Shown: piece by piece, positions 27,678 through 34,214 of the stretch
How the letters are laid out: each line of letters opens with the position of its first letter
How positions within the stretch are numbered: the first letter of the stretch is position 1
Source: Gammaproteobacteria bacterium
GTDB lineage: Bacteria > Pseudomonadota > Gammaproteobacteria > Thiohalobacterales > Thiohalobacteraceae
NCBI GenBank assembly: GCA_003695825.1
Contig: RFHK01000132.1
Span: forward strand, 1 to 34,214
DNA length: 34,214 nt
Direction of reading: 5' to 3'
Program-made: the position numbers and the translations under genes
Notes under the pieces: generated by a model
Database searches by the model: none
The model's input: only the letters and a program-made list of their open reading frames with translations
What the model was told of the DNA's origin: nothing

Positions 27678-28223
27678 ATGACGGAGGAGACCGGTGCGTA
27701 CCTGGACGGGAGCAGGATCGACGAGCTTCTGTCCCGGCTGCAGCGATTCCATGCATCCTACGGTGCCCTGCTGACCGACGCCATGGAACGGCGGGTCCTC
27801 GAGGGTTTCCGCCGGTTTCTCGAGGGCCTGCTCGAGGGCGAGGACGTGGCCGGCCCGCTGGCCCGCGAGTACCTCGAGGCCGGCGTTCCCTTCGCCCTGC
27901 TGATGGCGAGCTTCGGTCACCTGGAGCAGGACTTCGTGCGCCTGGCCGCTGCACACCTCCCGGAGCCGGTGGCCCGCTACCCCGAACTCGCCCGCCGCTT
28001 CGAGGAGGCCAAGCGCGAGGCGGCGCGCGCCTACCTGGTCGCCGAGGCGGAGCGGGCCGAGCCCCCCCGCTGCCGTCCCTGCAGGACCGCGTCCTCATCC
28101 GCCTGCTGCGCGAGTGGATGGACGCGGTGCGCGCGGCCGTCCGCGGCGACCTGTCCCGCTTTCCCCTGGTGGCGGCGGGCGAGAGCGCCTTCGCGCGCGC
28201 CCTGCGCTACCCGGAGAGCATGA
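27678..28223 (+). CDS. N-terminal part of a GGDEF/EAL protein, ended out of frame after a C7 tract
   Basis: The ATG at 27678 has a GGAGGA ribosome site and starts MTEETGAYLDGSRIDELLSRLQ. About 128 residues of helical sequence follow, a sensory-type domain I cannot name. At 28062-28068 there is a run of seven C. After it this frame turns into cysteine/arginine-rich sequence without protein character and stops at 28223. If the run had eight C, the frame would pass through EPPPLPSLQDRVLIRLLREWM into the ORF starting at 28118, giving one protein of about 675 residues. The gene is therefore either mutated, phase-variable, read by slippage, or carries a sequencing error. Confidence 0.7.
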   Translation: MTEETGAYLDGSRIDELLSRLQRFHASYGALLTDAMERRVLEGFRRFLEGLLEGEDVAGPLAREYLEAGVPFALLMASFGHLEQDFVRLAAAHLPEPVARYPELARRFEEAKREAARAYLVAEAERAEPPRCRPCRTASSSACCASGWTRCARPSAATCPAFPWWRRARAPSRAPCATRRA

Positions 28224-29704
28224 TGATCTGCCTCGATCTCAAGCTGTGCGACCAGATCGAGGAACAGTACCGGGGCATCGTGCGCCAGGGCGCGGTGCTC
28301 CATGCCCTGCTCGTCGCGGGACGCCACGAGCAGGCCTACCTGGCCTGGCAGGACCTGCGGCAGCGCGTCGGCCAGCTGGAGCAGCTGCTCGGGGCACTCT
28401 ACCTGGAGGCGCGCAGCAACGGCATCGGGCGCTTCCTCGGCTTCGTCCAGGCCGCCCTCTACCTGCCCGGTCGCAAGTACCTGGCCGTGGTCAACCTCCA
28501 GCACCTGGACCATATCAACAAGCTGTACGGCAACGAGGTCGGCAACCGGGCCCTGGACCGCGTCGAGGCCATGCTGCGGGAGGAATTCGAACGCCACCGG
28601 GAGTGGCTGCTCTACACGCGGGGCATCGCGGGCGATTTCTACCTGCTCGGGCTCGGCGTGGAAGCCGACCGCTTCAGGGGGCTGCTCGAGCGGCTCGCGG
28701 CGCGCGGTCGCCGGGACAGTGGCTCCGAGCTGCCCGTGGACGCAGGTTTCCGCCTGCAGGGCATCGAGATCACCCGCCTGGGAGAAATCTCGACCGAGGA
28801 CCTGCACCTGGTCATCCAGTACCTCACCGACCGGGCCCACCGGGATGGGGCGGTGCTGGAGACCAGCGCGGAGGCGGTCGAGGCCATGCTCGACTGGCTC
28901 AGGGAACGCTATCGCCAGGCCCTCGACCTGCGCACGCGCCTCATCGAAGAGGCTACCGATATCTTCATCCAGCCCCTGGTCACGCTCGACGAGAGCCGCG
29001 AGATCCACGCCTTCGAGGTCCTCGGGCGGTTTCGCGGAGAGAACGGCTACCTCAGCGCGGGGCTGTTCATCGACGACCTCATCGCCCTGGGGCTGGCACC
29101 GCTGTTCGACCGGCTCGTGCTGCAGGCGGTGATCCGCCATGCCCCCACGCTCGCGAAGGTCACCTCGCGCCTGTTCGTCAACGTCTCGGCCGCGTCCCTG
29201 GCTCAGCCCGACTACGTCCAGCGGCTCGTCGACGCCCTGCACGGGCCGTTGGAGGGCTTCGAGGTCGTCATGGAACTGACGGAACAGGTGCTGCTCGAGC
29301 ACCGTGCCCTGGTGCGCGACCTGCATGAGGAGCATGGCCTCACCTTCGCCATCGACGACTTCGGTACCGGCTATTCCACGTTGCAGCTCGTCATCGAGCT
29401 GGCCCTGGAAGGCACCGTCAGCTACCTCAAGCTGGATGGGTCCCTGACCCGCCAGCTGGGCATCACCGAGGCGAGCGAACGCATCATGCAGATCACGCGA
29501 CAGATGGCGAAGGAACTCAACCTCGTGACCGTGGTGGAGTTCATCGAGACCCTCGTGCAGGCCGAGCGCCTCGAGGCCCTGCAGATGGACCTCGGCCAGG
29601 GCTACCTGCTGGGCGTCCCCGACCCGGTGCCGGTCTGGCAGGGCAAGCTCGCCTACCTCCGGTCCAAGGCCTCCCTGCCCGGCGAGAGCGGGTTCACGTT
29701 CTGA
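28118..29704 (+). CDS. Degenerate GGDEF plus EAL domain protein (c-di-GMP), frameshifted from its N terminus
   Basis: This 528-residue frame holds the main part of a cyclic-di-GMP protein. The GGDEF-like region (residues about 118-200: YLAVVNLQHLDHINKLYGNEVGN) has AGDFY at 171-175 in place of GGDEF and is probably inactive. The EAL domain (about 280-515) keeps its phosphodiesterase residues: EVL at 300-302 in place of EAL, N355, E386, D413-D414 in DDFGTGYS, K438, E474 or E477 and Q494. It may thus degrade c-di-GMP. No ribosome site precedes 28118 and the sequence upstream in this frame reads as coding back to the C7 tract, so the true start is probably 27678. Promoter and Fur-like box are upstream. 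Confidence 0.8.
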   Translation: MDAVRAAVRGDLSRFPLVAAGESAFARALRYPESMMICLDLKLCDQIEEQYRGIVRQGAVLHALLVAGRHEQAYLAWQDLRQRVGQLEQLLGALYLEARSNGIGRFLGFVQAALYLPGRKYLAVVNLQHLDHINKLYGNEVGNRALDRVEAMLREEFERHREWLLYTRGIAGDFYLLGLGVEADRFRGLLERLAARGRRDSGSELPVDAGFRLQGIEITRLGEISTEDLHLVIQYLTDRAHRDGAVLETSAEAVEAMLDWLRERYRQALDLRTRLIEEATDIFIQPLVTLDESREIHAFEVLGRFRGENGYLSAGLFIDDLIALGLAPLFDRLVLQAVIRHAPTLAKVTSRLFVNVSAASLAQPDYVQRLVDALHGPLEGFEVVMELTEQVLLEHRALVRDLHEEHGLTFAIDDFGTGYSTLQLVIELALEGTVSYLKLDGSLTRQLGITEASERIMQITRQMAKELNLVTVVEFIETLVQAERLEALQMDLGQGYLLGVPDPVPVWQGKLAYLRSKASLPGESGFTF

Positions 29705-29785
29705 ACGGGCGACGCCCGGAAGCCGATGCCGGGCGGGATGCGGGCGACGACTCGAACCGGAAGCTCGCAGGCATCTGGGGGATAT

Positions 29786-29816
29786 GGCCACGGAAGCACG
29801 CGGAAGGGGAGTGAGG
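29786..29816 (+). repeat. 31-bp dispersed repeat, inverted copy at 31824-31853
   Basis: This sequence (core CACGGAAGCACGCGGAAGG) matches the reverse complement of 31824-31853 with a single-base difference. A shortened copy lacking 10 bp is at 9714-9733. The two long copies face each other across the HemN-like gene. The 229-bp gap 29705-29932 holds no other feature except the ribosome site of the next gene. Confidence 0.75.
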
Positions 29817-29932
29817 CGTGTACTGCTGCCTGCACGGCATCCGTGTTATTTTCCATCGCCGACGGGGGGATGCGCACGCCTCGGGGGGAGCGGGCGCCAT
29901 GGAAAAAGCAACCACCAACAAGGAGGACTGGA

Positions 29933-31549
29933 ATGGAACACGTCAGCGAATGCTTCAACAAGCGGTCGCGCCTGGTGCGTGGCCATGCCGTGCAGGACCC
30001 GGCCCGCCCCTTGCACCGTGGGGACCCGGGCACCCTCGAGGCGAGACTCGCCTCCCTGCTCAGGATCCAGAACGACTTCTTTCCCTGCTTCGACTGGACC
30101 TTCCCCCCGCCGCTGTTGACCAAGCAGTCTCCCCCCGCCTCCGCCGAGGCGCTCTTCTCCGGGACCTCGATCCTCCCCGGCCGCTATTCGATCTACCTGC
30201 ACAGCCCGTTCTGCAAGACGCTGTGCAATTTCTGCTACTACGCCGTGCTGCCGGGGAAGGGCATCCAGCGGGCGGAGACCTACGTGGACTACCTCTTGCG
30301 CGAGATGGCCCTCTACGCCGACGTGCTCGCCGACGCGGAATGTGAATCGGTCTACTTCGGAGGGGGAACGCCCACCTTCCTCGACGACGGGCTCCTGTCG
30401 CGGATCTTCGAGGGCCTGCACCGGTACTTTCGCATCGATCCTGCCGCCGAGATCACCATCGAGGCGGCGCCCGGCACCCTCGGGCGCGACAAGCTGGCCC
30501 ATTTGCAGTCACTGGGTGTCAATCGCCTGAGTTACGGTATCCAGACCCTCGACGAGGCCCTGCTCGCCGGCATGAACCGCCATTACCGCGTCGCCGAGGC
30601 CGAGCGCGAGCTCGTCGCGGCGGTCGAGGTGATCGGAAACGTCAACGTGGACACCATGTACGGTTTCGACGGCGAGCGGGAGGACACGCTGCCGGCCACG
30701 CTGGAACGTTTCGTGGAGCTGGGCGTGCCCTCGGTGTCCATCTATGCGCTCGACAAGCAGCGCAGTCAGACCAAGCAGAACTTCGAGCCGCCGAAGGACG
30801 CGCTCTACGAGTACAAGATCCGCCAGTTCGCGCGGGCCGAGGCCCTGCTCAGGGACCGGGGATTCCGTCCCGTATTGCAGAACGTCTTCCTCGATCCGGA
30901 CCGGGCCTCTTACATCCACCAGGTGCGCCGCTGGGACAACCTGCCGCTGCTCGGGTTGGGGCTCAACAGCCAGGGGTATGCCCCGGCCACGCCCTACCAG
31001 AACCTGGGCAGCCTGAAGCTCTATTGCGAGGCCATCGACGCCGGCCGCATTCCGGTCTCGACGATGGAGCGGCTGGACCGCGAACTCGATTTCTGCCGCG
31101 AACTCACCAGCAAGCTGCGCTTCACGCAGGTGTCACGGGCCGAGCTGCATTTCAAGTACGGCGTGGACATCGACGAGGTCTTCGGCGATCTCACCCGCGC
31201 CCTCGAAGGGCTGGGTTTCGTCGAACGAGCGGGAGAACTGCTGCGGATGACGCCCAAGGCGGCCTACTACAACAACATCATTCCCATGCTCTATGCGCCG
31301 GACGCCTTCAAGGAGCGGCTCACGGGCCTGCCGGAGGAATACATCGAGCGCTTTCCGGTGCCCTACGTGCTCACCGGACTGGGGGCGTGCCAGTCGGCCC
31401 CGTTCCGTTTCCGGGATCGCCCACGGGAACGGCGCCTGCACGCCGACCGGAGGCGGGGACGGGCGGAGGGGCACGCTCCGGCCCAGGAGCGCCGGGCCGG
31501 GCCGGGACGCCGCGCCACGGACCACGCCGGTCTGCGCATCGCGGCCTGA
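29933..31549 (+). CDS. HemN/HemW-like radical SAM protein with a basic C-terminal tail
   Basis: A 538-residue radical SAM protein related to oxygen-independent coproporphyrinogen oxidase and HemW. The cluster motif is FCKTLCNFC with C94, C98 and C101 (CX3CX2C); VYFGGGTPTFL is the glycine motif and NVDTMYGFDGE and SIYALD fit the family. Whether it acts in haem synthesis, haem insertion or another reaction is not clear. Residues 494-538 are a low-complexity tail with 14 arginines in 45 residues and look unlike the rest; no better frame was found there. The start is the ATG at 29933 with an AAGGAGG ribosome site, not the longer frame from 29726, which crosses a repeat. Confidence 0.85.
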   Translation: MEHVSECFNKRSRLVRGHAVQDPARPLHRGDPGTLEARLASLLRIQNDFFPCFDWTFPPPLLTKQSPPASAEALFSGTSILPGRYSIYLHSPFCKTLCNFCYYAVLPGKGIQRAETYVDYLLREMALYADVLADAECESVYFGGGTPTFLDDGLLSRIFEGLHRYFRIDPAAEITIEAAPGTLGRDKLAHLQSLGVNRLSYGIQTLDEALLAGMNRHYRVAEAERELVAAVEVIGNVNVDTMYGFDGEREDTLPATLERFVELGVPSVSIYALDKQRSQTKQNFEPPKDALYEYKIRQFARAEALLRDRGFRPVLQNVFLDPDRASYIHQVRRWDNLPLLGLGLNSQGYAPATPYQNLGSLKLYCEAIDAGRIPVSTMERLDRELDFCRELTSKLRFTQVSRAELHFKYGVDIDEVFGDLTRALEGLGFVERAGELLRMTPKAAYYNNIIPMLYAPDAFKERLTGLPEEYIERFPVPYVLTGLGACQSAPFRFRDRPRERRLHADRRRGRAEGHAPAQERRAGPGRRATDHAGLRIAA

Positions 31550-31628
31550 CCCGCATAGTGCACCCCGGCGGAGGTGGGTGAGCCGGCACCCGCTTCCGCC
31601 TGGGTGCGTCCTGTGGGTGCGCAGAGGC

Positions 31629-31688
31629 ATCGACGCGCCGCTTCGCGTTTCATTGTTCGCTATCGCCCTCGATCCGCATCCCTTCCGA
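31629..31688 (+). repeat. Conserved block of the composite repeat (copy 2)
   Basis: The plus strand here aligns with the minus strand of 24188-24246, with shared cores TTGTTCGCT and CATCCCTTCCGAC and about 85% identity by eye. It leads directly into the heptad tract. Confidence 0.7.
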
Positions 31689-31828
31689 CTCCTGACTCCT
31701 GACTCCTGACTCCTGTCTTCTGACTTCTGTCTTCCAGCTCCCAGCTCCTAGCTCCTAGCTCCCAGCTCCCAGCTCCTAGCTTCTTGCTCCCAGCTCCTAG
31801 CTTCTTGCTCCCAGCTCCTTACTCCTCA
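31682..31828. repeat. 7-bp tandem repeat tract (21 units)
   Basis: Twenty-one consecutive heptads with units CTCCTGA, CTTCTGA, CTCCCAG, CTCCTAG and CTTCTTG, drifting from a CTCCTGA type to a CTCCYAG type. It is the inverse orientation of the tract at 24057-24191. The whole gap 31550-31952 (403 bp) holds the conserved block, this tract, a 30-bp dispersed repeat and a terminator; no gene is seen. Confidence 0.88.
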
Positions 31829-31853
31829 CCCCCTTCCGCGTGCTTCCGTGGCC
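31824..31853 (-). repeat. 30-bp dispersed repeat, inverted copy of 29786-29816
   Basis: Reverse complement of 29786-29816 apart from one missing base. It overlaps the last heptad and is followed at once by the terminator of the SOR/ABM-like gene. Confidence 0.75.
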
Positions 31854-31855
31854 CT

Positions 31856-31884
31856 AAAAAAGCGGGCGTCGTCCTGACGCCCGC
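31856..31884 (-). terminator. Intrinsic terminator of the SOR/ABM-like gene
   Basis: On the minus strand GCGGGCGTC and GACGCCCGC form a 9-bp stem with a 5-base loop, followed by TTTTTT. It lies 68 bp past the stop codon of the gene at 31953-32405. Confidence 0.88.
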
Positions 31885-31952
31885 AACTTCTCCCAACGGA
31901 GAACACACCACAGCAAGGCAAGAGCCTGCGTTTCGCTTGCGGCCCCGTCCGG

Positions 31953-32405
31953 TCAGGCCGCCTGGAACCGCGCCTTGGCGGCGCGGGCGGCGCGTGCCTC
32001 CTCGGGGCTGTAGGCGGCGCCGGACCAGAGCATCTCGTAGGCGATCTCCTCGTTGCCGTTCTCGCACAGCTCCAGCACGCGCCGGAACAGCGGCTGGAAG
32101 GTCTCGGAGCGGTGCGAGGCCTCGTGGTCCTCGAAGCTCCGCCAGAAGGTGACGATCAGCACCTCGCGGCCCTTGAGCGGGCTTTCGACCGCCTGGCCGA
32201 TGGTGGAGCCTTCGTTGGAGACCCGGCCGCTGTTGACGCAGACGAAACCGCCCACGAAACCGGTGTCCGAGTGATAGGTCTTGACGTTCTCGCACAGCTC
32301 GGCGACCCGTTCCTCCAGGTCCTCGAGCGTGTACTCGGGCTTCAGGATGACCCGGTTGATGGTGACCACCCCGTTGGGGGAAAAGTTCGGGATGAGTCCG
32401 GTCAT
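31953..32405 (-). CDS. Small ferredoxin-like-fold protein resembling half of sulfur oxygenase reductase (SOR/ABM-like)
   Basis: A 150-residue cytoplasmic protein with the look of a dimeric alpha/beta-barrel (ABM-type) domain. From memory of the Acidianus ambivalens SOR sequence, GFVG (50-52 region), VLIVTFWRSFEDHEASHR and LFR line up with GFVG, VLQYTFWKDWKDHEEMHR and LFR of SOR, and EIAYEMLW with EPIYEIIY. This places H94, H98 and E120 on the SOR iron ligands H86, H90 and E114; C38 lies near the active-site C31. SOR is about 310 residues with two such domains, so this would be a single-domain relative. A generic antibiotic-biosynthesis-monooxygenase protein is the main alternative, since H-rich helices occur there too. 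AAGGAGG precedes the ATG by 8 nt. Confidence 0.6.
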   Translation of the reverse strand: MTGLIPNFSPNGVVTINRVILKPEYTLEDLEERVAELCENVKTYHSDTGFVGGFVCVNSGRVSNEGSTIGQAVESPLKGREVLIVTFWRSFEDHEASHRSETFQPLFRRVLELCENGNEEIAYEMLWSGAAYSPEEARAARAAKARFQAA

Positions 32406-32438
32406 GGCACTGTCCTCCTTCTCGTATCCGATGCCCCT

Positions 32439-32467
32439 ACTATTGGGTTCCTGAGTAAAATAGTCAA
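32439..32467 (-). promoter_or_regulatory. Promoter with IscR/Rrf2-like site upstream of the SOR/ABM-like gene
   Basis: On the minus strand TTGACT (32462-32467) and AATAGT (32439-32444) are 17 bp apart. The sequence TTGACTATTTTACTCAGG (32450-32467) resembles the IscR-bound sequence of the iscR promoter type (TTGAC-N-A-TTTACTCGG). An Rrf2-family regulator sensing Fe-S or redox state is therefore plausible. This is a resemblance from memory, not a scan. Confidence 0.45.
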
Positions 32468-32524
32468 GAATAAACCCGAGACAGGAGGTGGTTGTCCGGA
32501 TCCCGGTGGGTCGGTGGTGGGTCG

Positions 32525-33892
32525 TCAGCCGGCGAACAGGAAGATGCGCGCGTTGCCGCGCACGATGTTGAGCCGCAGGGCGCGCCCGCCGTGCGCCAGC
32601 ACCTGGCGCAGGGCCTCCAGGTCGCCCACGGGCTGGCCGTTGGCCGCCACGATGATGTCACCCGGCCGCAGGCCGAAGGCCGCCGCCGGACTGCGCGGGT
32701 AGACCTCGGCGACCCGCACACCCTTGATCCGCCCGAATTCGGGCATGTCTTCCTCGATGTCCTCCAGGCGGGCGCCGGCCAGGCGGGGATGCAGGCGCCC
32801 ACCCTCGACGACGGCATGCTCGGGCGCGGCGAGGCGGGTGGTGATGGTGAACGGCCGGCCATTGCGCAACAGGTCGATGCGGATCTTCTGCCCGATGCGC
32901 AGGGTACCGACCCGGGCCCGCAGCTCGGCGGCGGAGCGCACCGGGTGCCCGTCGATGCGCAGGATCACGTCGCCCGGCTGCAGGCCGGCACGGGCGGCCG
33001 GGGAGTGGGCGAAGACGCGGGTGATCACGGCCCCGCCGCCCGGGCGGATACCGAAGGCACGGGCCAGGTCGGGCGTGACGTCCTGGGCGAGGATGCCGAG
33101 CTGGCCGCGGCGCACGTGGCCGTAGCGGATGATCTGCTCCATCACGGAGCGCGCCATGTTGATGGGGATGGCGAAGCCGATGCCCACGTTGCCGCCGCCG
33201 GGGGCGATGATGGCGGCGTTGATGCCGACCAGCTCACCCCGGAGGTTGACCAGGGCTCCTCCGGAATTGCCGGGGTTGATGGAGGCGTCGGTCTGGATGA
33301 AGTCCTCGAACCCCTCGATGCCCAGGCCCGTGCGGCCGAGCGCACTGATGATGCCGGAGGTGGCCGTCTGGCCCAGCCCGAAGGGGTTGCCGATCGCCAC
33401 CACGAAATCGCCGACCTGGAGCTGGTCGGAGTCGGCCATCGGCAGGGCCACCAGGTCGGGGGCTTCGATGCGGATGACGGCGATGTCGGAGGCGGGATCG
33501 CTGCCGATCAACCGGGCGTCGAACTGGCGGCCGTCGGCCAGGCCCACGCGAATGCGGTCGGCGTTCTCGATGACGTGGTGGTTGGTGAGGATGTAGCCCT
33601 TCTCGGCGTCGACGATCACGCCCGAGCCCAGGCTCTTGGTCTCGCGCTGGGCCGGCAGCTCCGGCAGGTCGAAGAAGCGCCGGAAGAAGGGATCCGAGAG
33701 TAGCGGGCTGACCACCACGTCGACATGGCCCACGGCGGAGATGTTGACCACGGCCGGCATCGCCCGCCGCAGCATGGGGGCCAGCGTGGGTAACGGCTTG
33801 CCGTCGACGGCCACCGGCAGGTGGGCCGGGGCCGCCGGCGAAGCGAGCGCCAGGAGCAGCACCCAGAGCGCACCGAGGCGGCGGGCGGACAT
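32525..33892 (-). CDS. degQ: Periplasmic serine protease, DegQ/DegP (HtrA) family
   Basis: A 455-residue envelope protease and chaperone for misfolded proteins. The N terminus MSARRLGALWVLLLALASPAAPA is a signal peptide. The trypsin-like domain has its triad at H106 (TNHHVIEN), D136 (ASDIAVI) and S210 (GNSGGAL). Two PDZ domains follow (about 265-350, with GLQPGDVILRIDG, and about 365-455, with GLRPGDIIVAANG). It could equally be called DegP or MucD-like. It starts 4 bp after the stop codon of the hsp20 gene; its ribosome site GGAGGG lies in the end of that gene, so the two are coupled as a stress operon. Confidence 0.93.
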   Translation of the reverse strand: MSARRLGALWVLLLALASPAAPAHLPVAVDGKPLPTLAPMLRRAMPAVVNISAVGHVDVVVSPLLSDPFFRRFFDLPELPAQRETKSLGSGVIVDAEKGYILTNHHVIENADRIRVGLADGRQFDARLIGSDPASDIAVIRIEAPDLVALPMADSDQLQVGDFVVAIGNPFGLGQTATSGIISALGRTGLGIEGFEDFIQTDASINPGNSGGALVNLRGELVGINAAIIAPGGGNVGIGFAIPINMARSVMEQIIRYGHVRRGQLGILAQDVTPDLARAFGIRPGGGAVITRVFAHSPAARAGLQPGDVILRIDGHPVRSAAELRARVGTLRIGQKIRIDLLRNGRPFTITTRLAAPEHAVVEGGRLHPRLAGARLEDIEEDMPEFGRIKGVRVAEVYPRSPAAAFGLRPGDIIVAANGQPVGDLEALRQVLAHGGRALRLNIVRGNARIFLFAG

Positions 33893-33896
33893 CGGG

Positions 33897-34214
33897 TCAG
33901 CCCTCCACCGGGATGCGCACCTGCGGGCCGCGGTGCAGCTTGGGCAGGCGCAGGTGGAGCACCCCCCGGCGGTAGCGGGCCTGGGCCCGTGCCTCGTCGA
34001 CCTCGGCGGGCAGGGGAATGACGCGCTCGAATTCCCCGTAGGCGCACTCGAGCACGTGATAGCGGCCCTGCACGCTCTCCGTCTCCACCCGCTTGACGCC
34101 GCGGACGTGGAGCGCGTTGCCCAGCACGGCGATGTCGAAGTCGGCGGCCTCCATGCCGGGGACCTCCAGGCGCACTTCCACGCGGTCGTCGGATTCCCGC
34201 ACCTCGGCCGGCAA
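33897..34214 (-). CDS. Hsp20/alpha-crystallin family small heat shock protein (partial)
   Basis: The C-terminal 105 residues of a small heat shock protein; the gene runs off the window edge, and the first codon seen (TTG) is probably internal. The alpha-crystallin domain is visible: VEVRLEVPGMEAADFDIAVLGNALHVRG, YGEFERVIPLPAEVD and ARYRRGVLHLRLPK, followed by RIPVEG. Such proteins hold unfolding proteins in the cytoplasm. It is coupled to the downstream degQ gene. Confidence 0.9.
   Translation of the reverse strand: MPAEVRESDDRVEVRLEVPGMEAADFDIAVLGNALHVRGVKRVETESVQGRYHVLECAYGEFERVIPLPAEVDEARAQARYRRGVLHLRLPKLHRGPQVRIPVEG

Noticed and set aside
28062-28070. Programmed -1 ribosomal frameshift at the C7 tract
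   Set aside because: The run does not give a clean X-XXY-YYZ heptamer in the starting frame, and no downstream pseudoknot was recognised; slippage, mutation or error is simpler.
29726-29932. 69-residue N-terminal extension of the HemN-like protein
   Set aside because: It crosses the 31-bp intergenic repeat, and a strong AAGGAGG site marks the ATG at 29933.
31682-31828. CRISPR array
   Set aside because: The period is 7 bp with no spacers and no cas genes nearby; it is a simple tandem repeat.

Overview
The window reads as chromosomal DNA of a GC-rich chemolithoautotrophic gammaproteobacterium, most likely a sulfur oxidiser of the Ectothiorhodospiraceae/Thioalkalivibrio kind. This rests on the metK-tkt-gap-pgk-pyk-fba order with an aldolase of the Calvin-cycle (CbbA) type, a QmoAB-HdrCB electron-transfer operon, and a CbbQ/CbbO-type pair. 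The taxonomic placement is inference. No rRNA, tRNA, CRISPR array, transposase or phage gene was found.

Layout. 1-1.7 kb, minus: metK behind a roughly 100-nt leader that contains an intrinsic terminator, and a small unknown protein. 1.8-9.7 kb, plus: a thioredoxin-fold protein, then the carbon-metabolism run tkt, gap, pgk, pyk, fba, ending in a strong terminator; three of its intergenic gaps carry GC-rich dyads without U-runs. 9.7-12.8 kb: a repeat-containing gap, a small unknown protein, a class 3 lipase and, convergent to them, a radical SAM protein. 12.8-17.75 kb, plus: a TetR/adaptor/RND efflux operon with start-stop overlaps and a TetR-type operator. 17.75-22.9 kb, minus: qmoA-qmoB-hdrC-hdrB. 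23.2-27.6 kb, plus: cbbQ and a 1009-residue cbbO-like gene, separated by 486 bp of repeats. 27.6-29.7 kb, plus: a degenerate-GGDEF/EAL protein interrupted by a frameshift in a C7 tract, behind a Fur-box-like promoter. 29.9-31.5 kb, plus: a HemN/HemW-like radical SAM protein. 31.9-34.2 kb, minus: a small SOR/ABM-like protein, a DegQ/DegP protease and a partial Hsp20.

How it fits together. The Calvin/glycolysis genes and the CbbQ/CbbO pair (Rubisco-activase type) point to CO2 fixation. The Qmo/Hdr proteins would handle electrons released by cytoplasmic sulfite or sulfane-sulfur oxidation. MetK supplies S-adenosylmethionine, which the methyltransferase and radical SAM domains in the window would use.

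Most unusual items: (1) the CbbO/NorD-type VWA protein carries a complete RlmI-like SAM methyltransferase domain fused at its N terminus; (2) a 150-residue protein keeps what looks like the H-x3-H...E iron site and the TFW/LFR signatures of sulfur oxygenase reductase at half the usual length, under a promoter resembling IscR/Rrf2 sites; (3) an attenuator-like metK leader; (4) a dispersed non-coding composite repeat built from 7-bp tandem units plus a conserved block, which occurs twice in opposite orientations.
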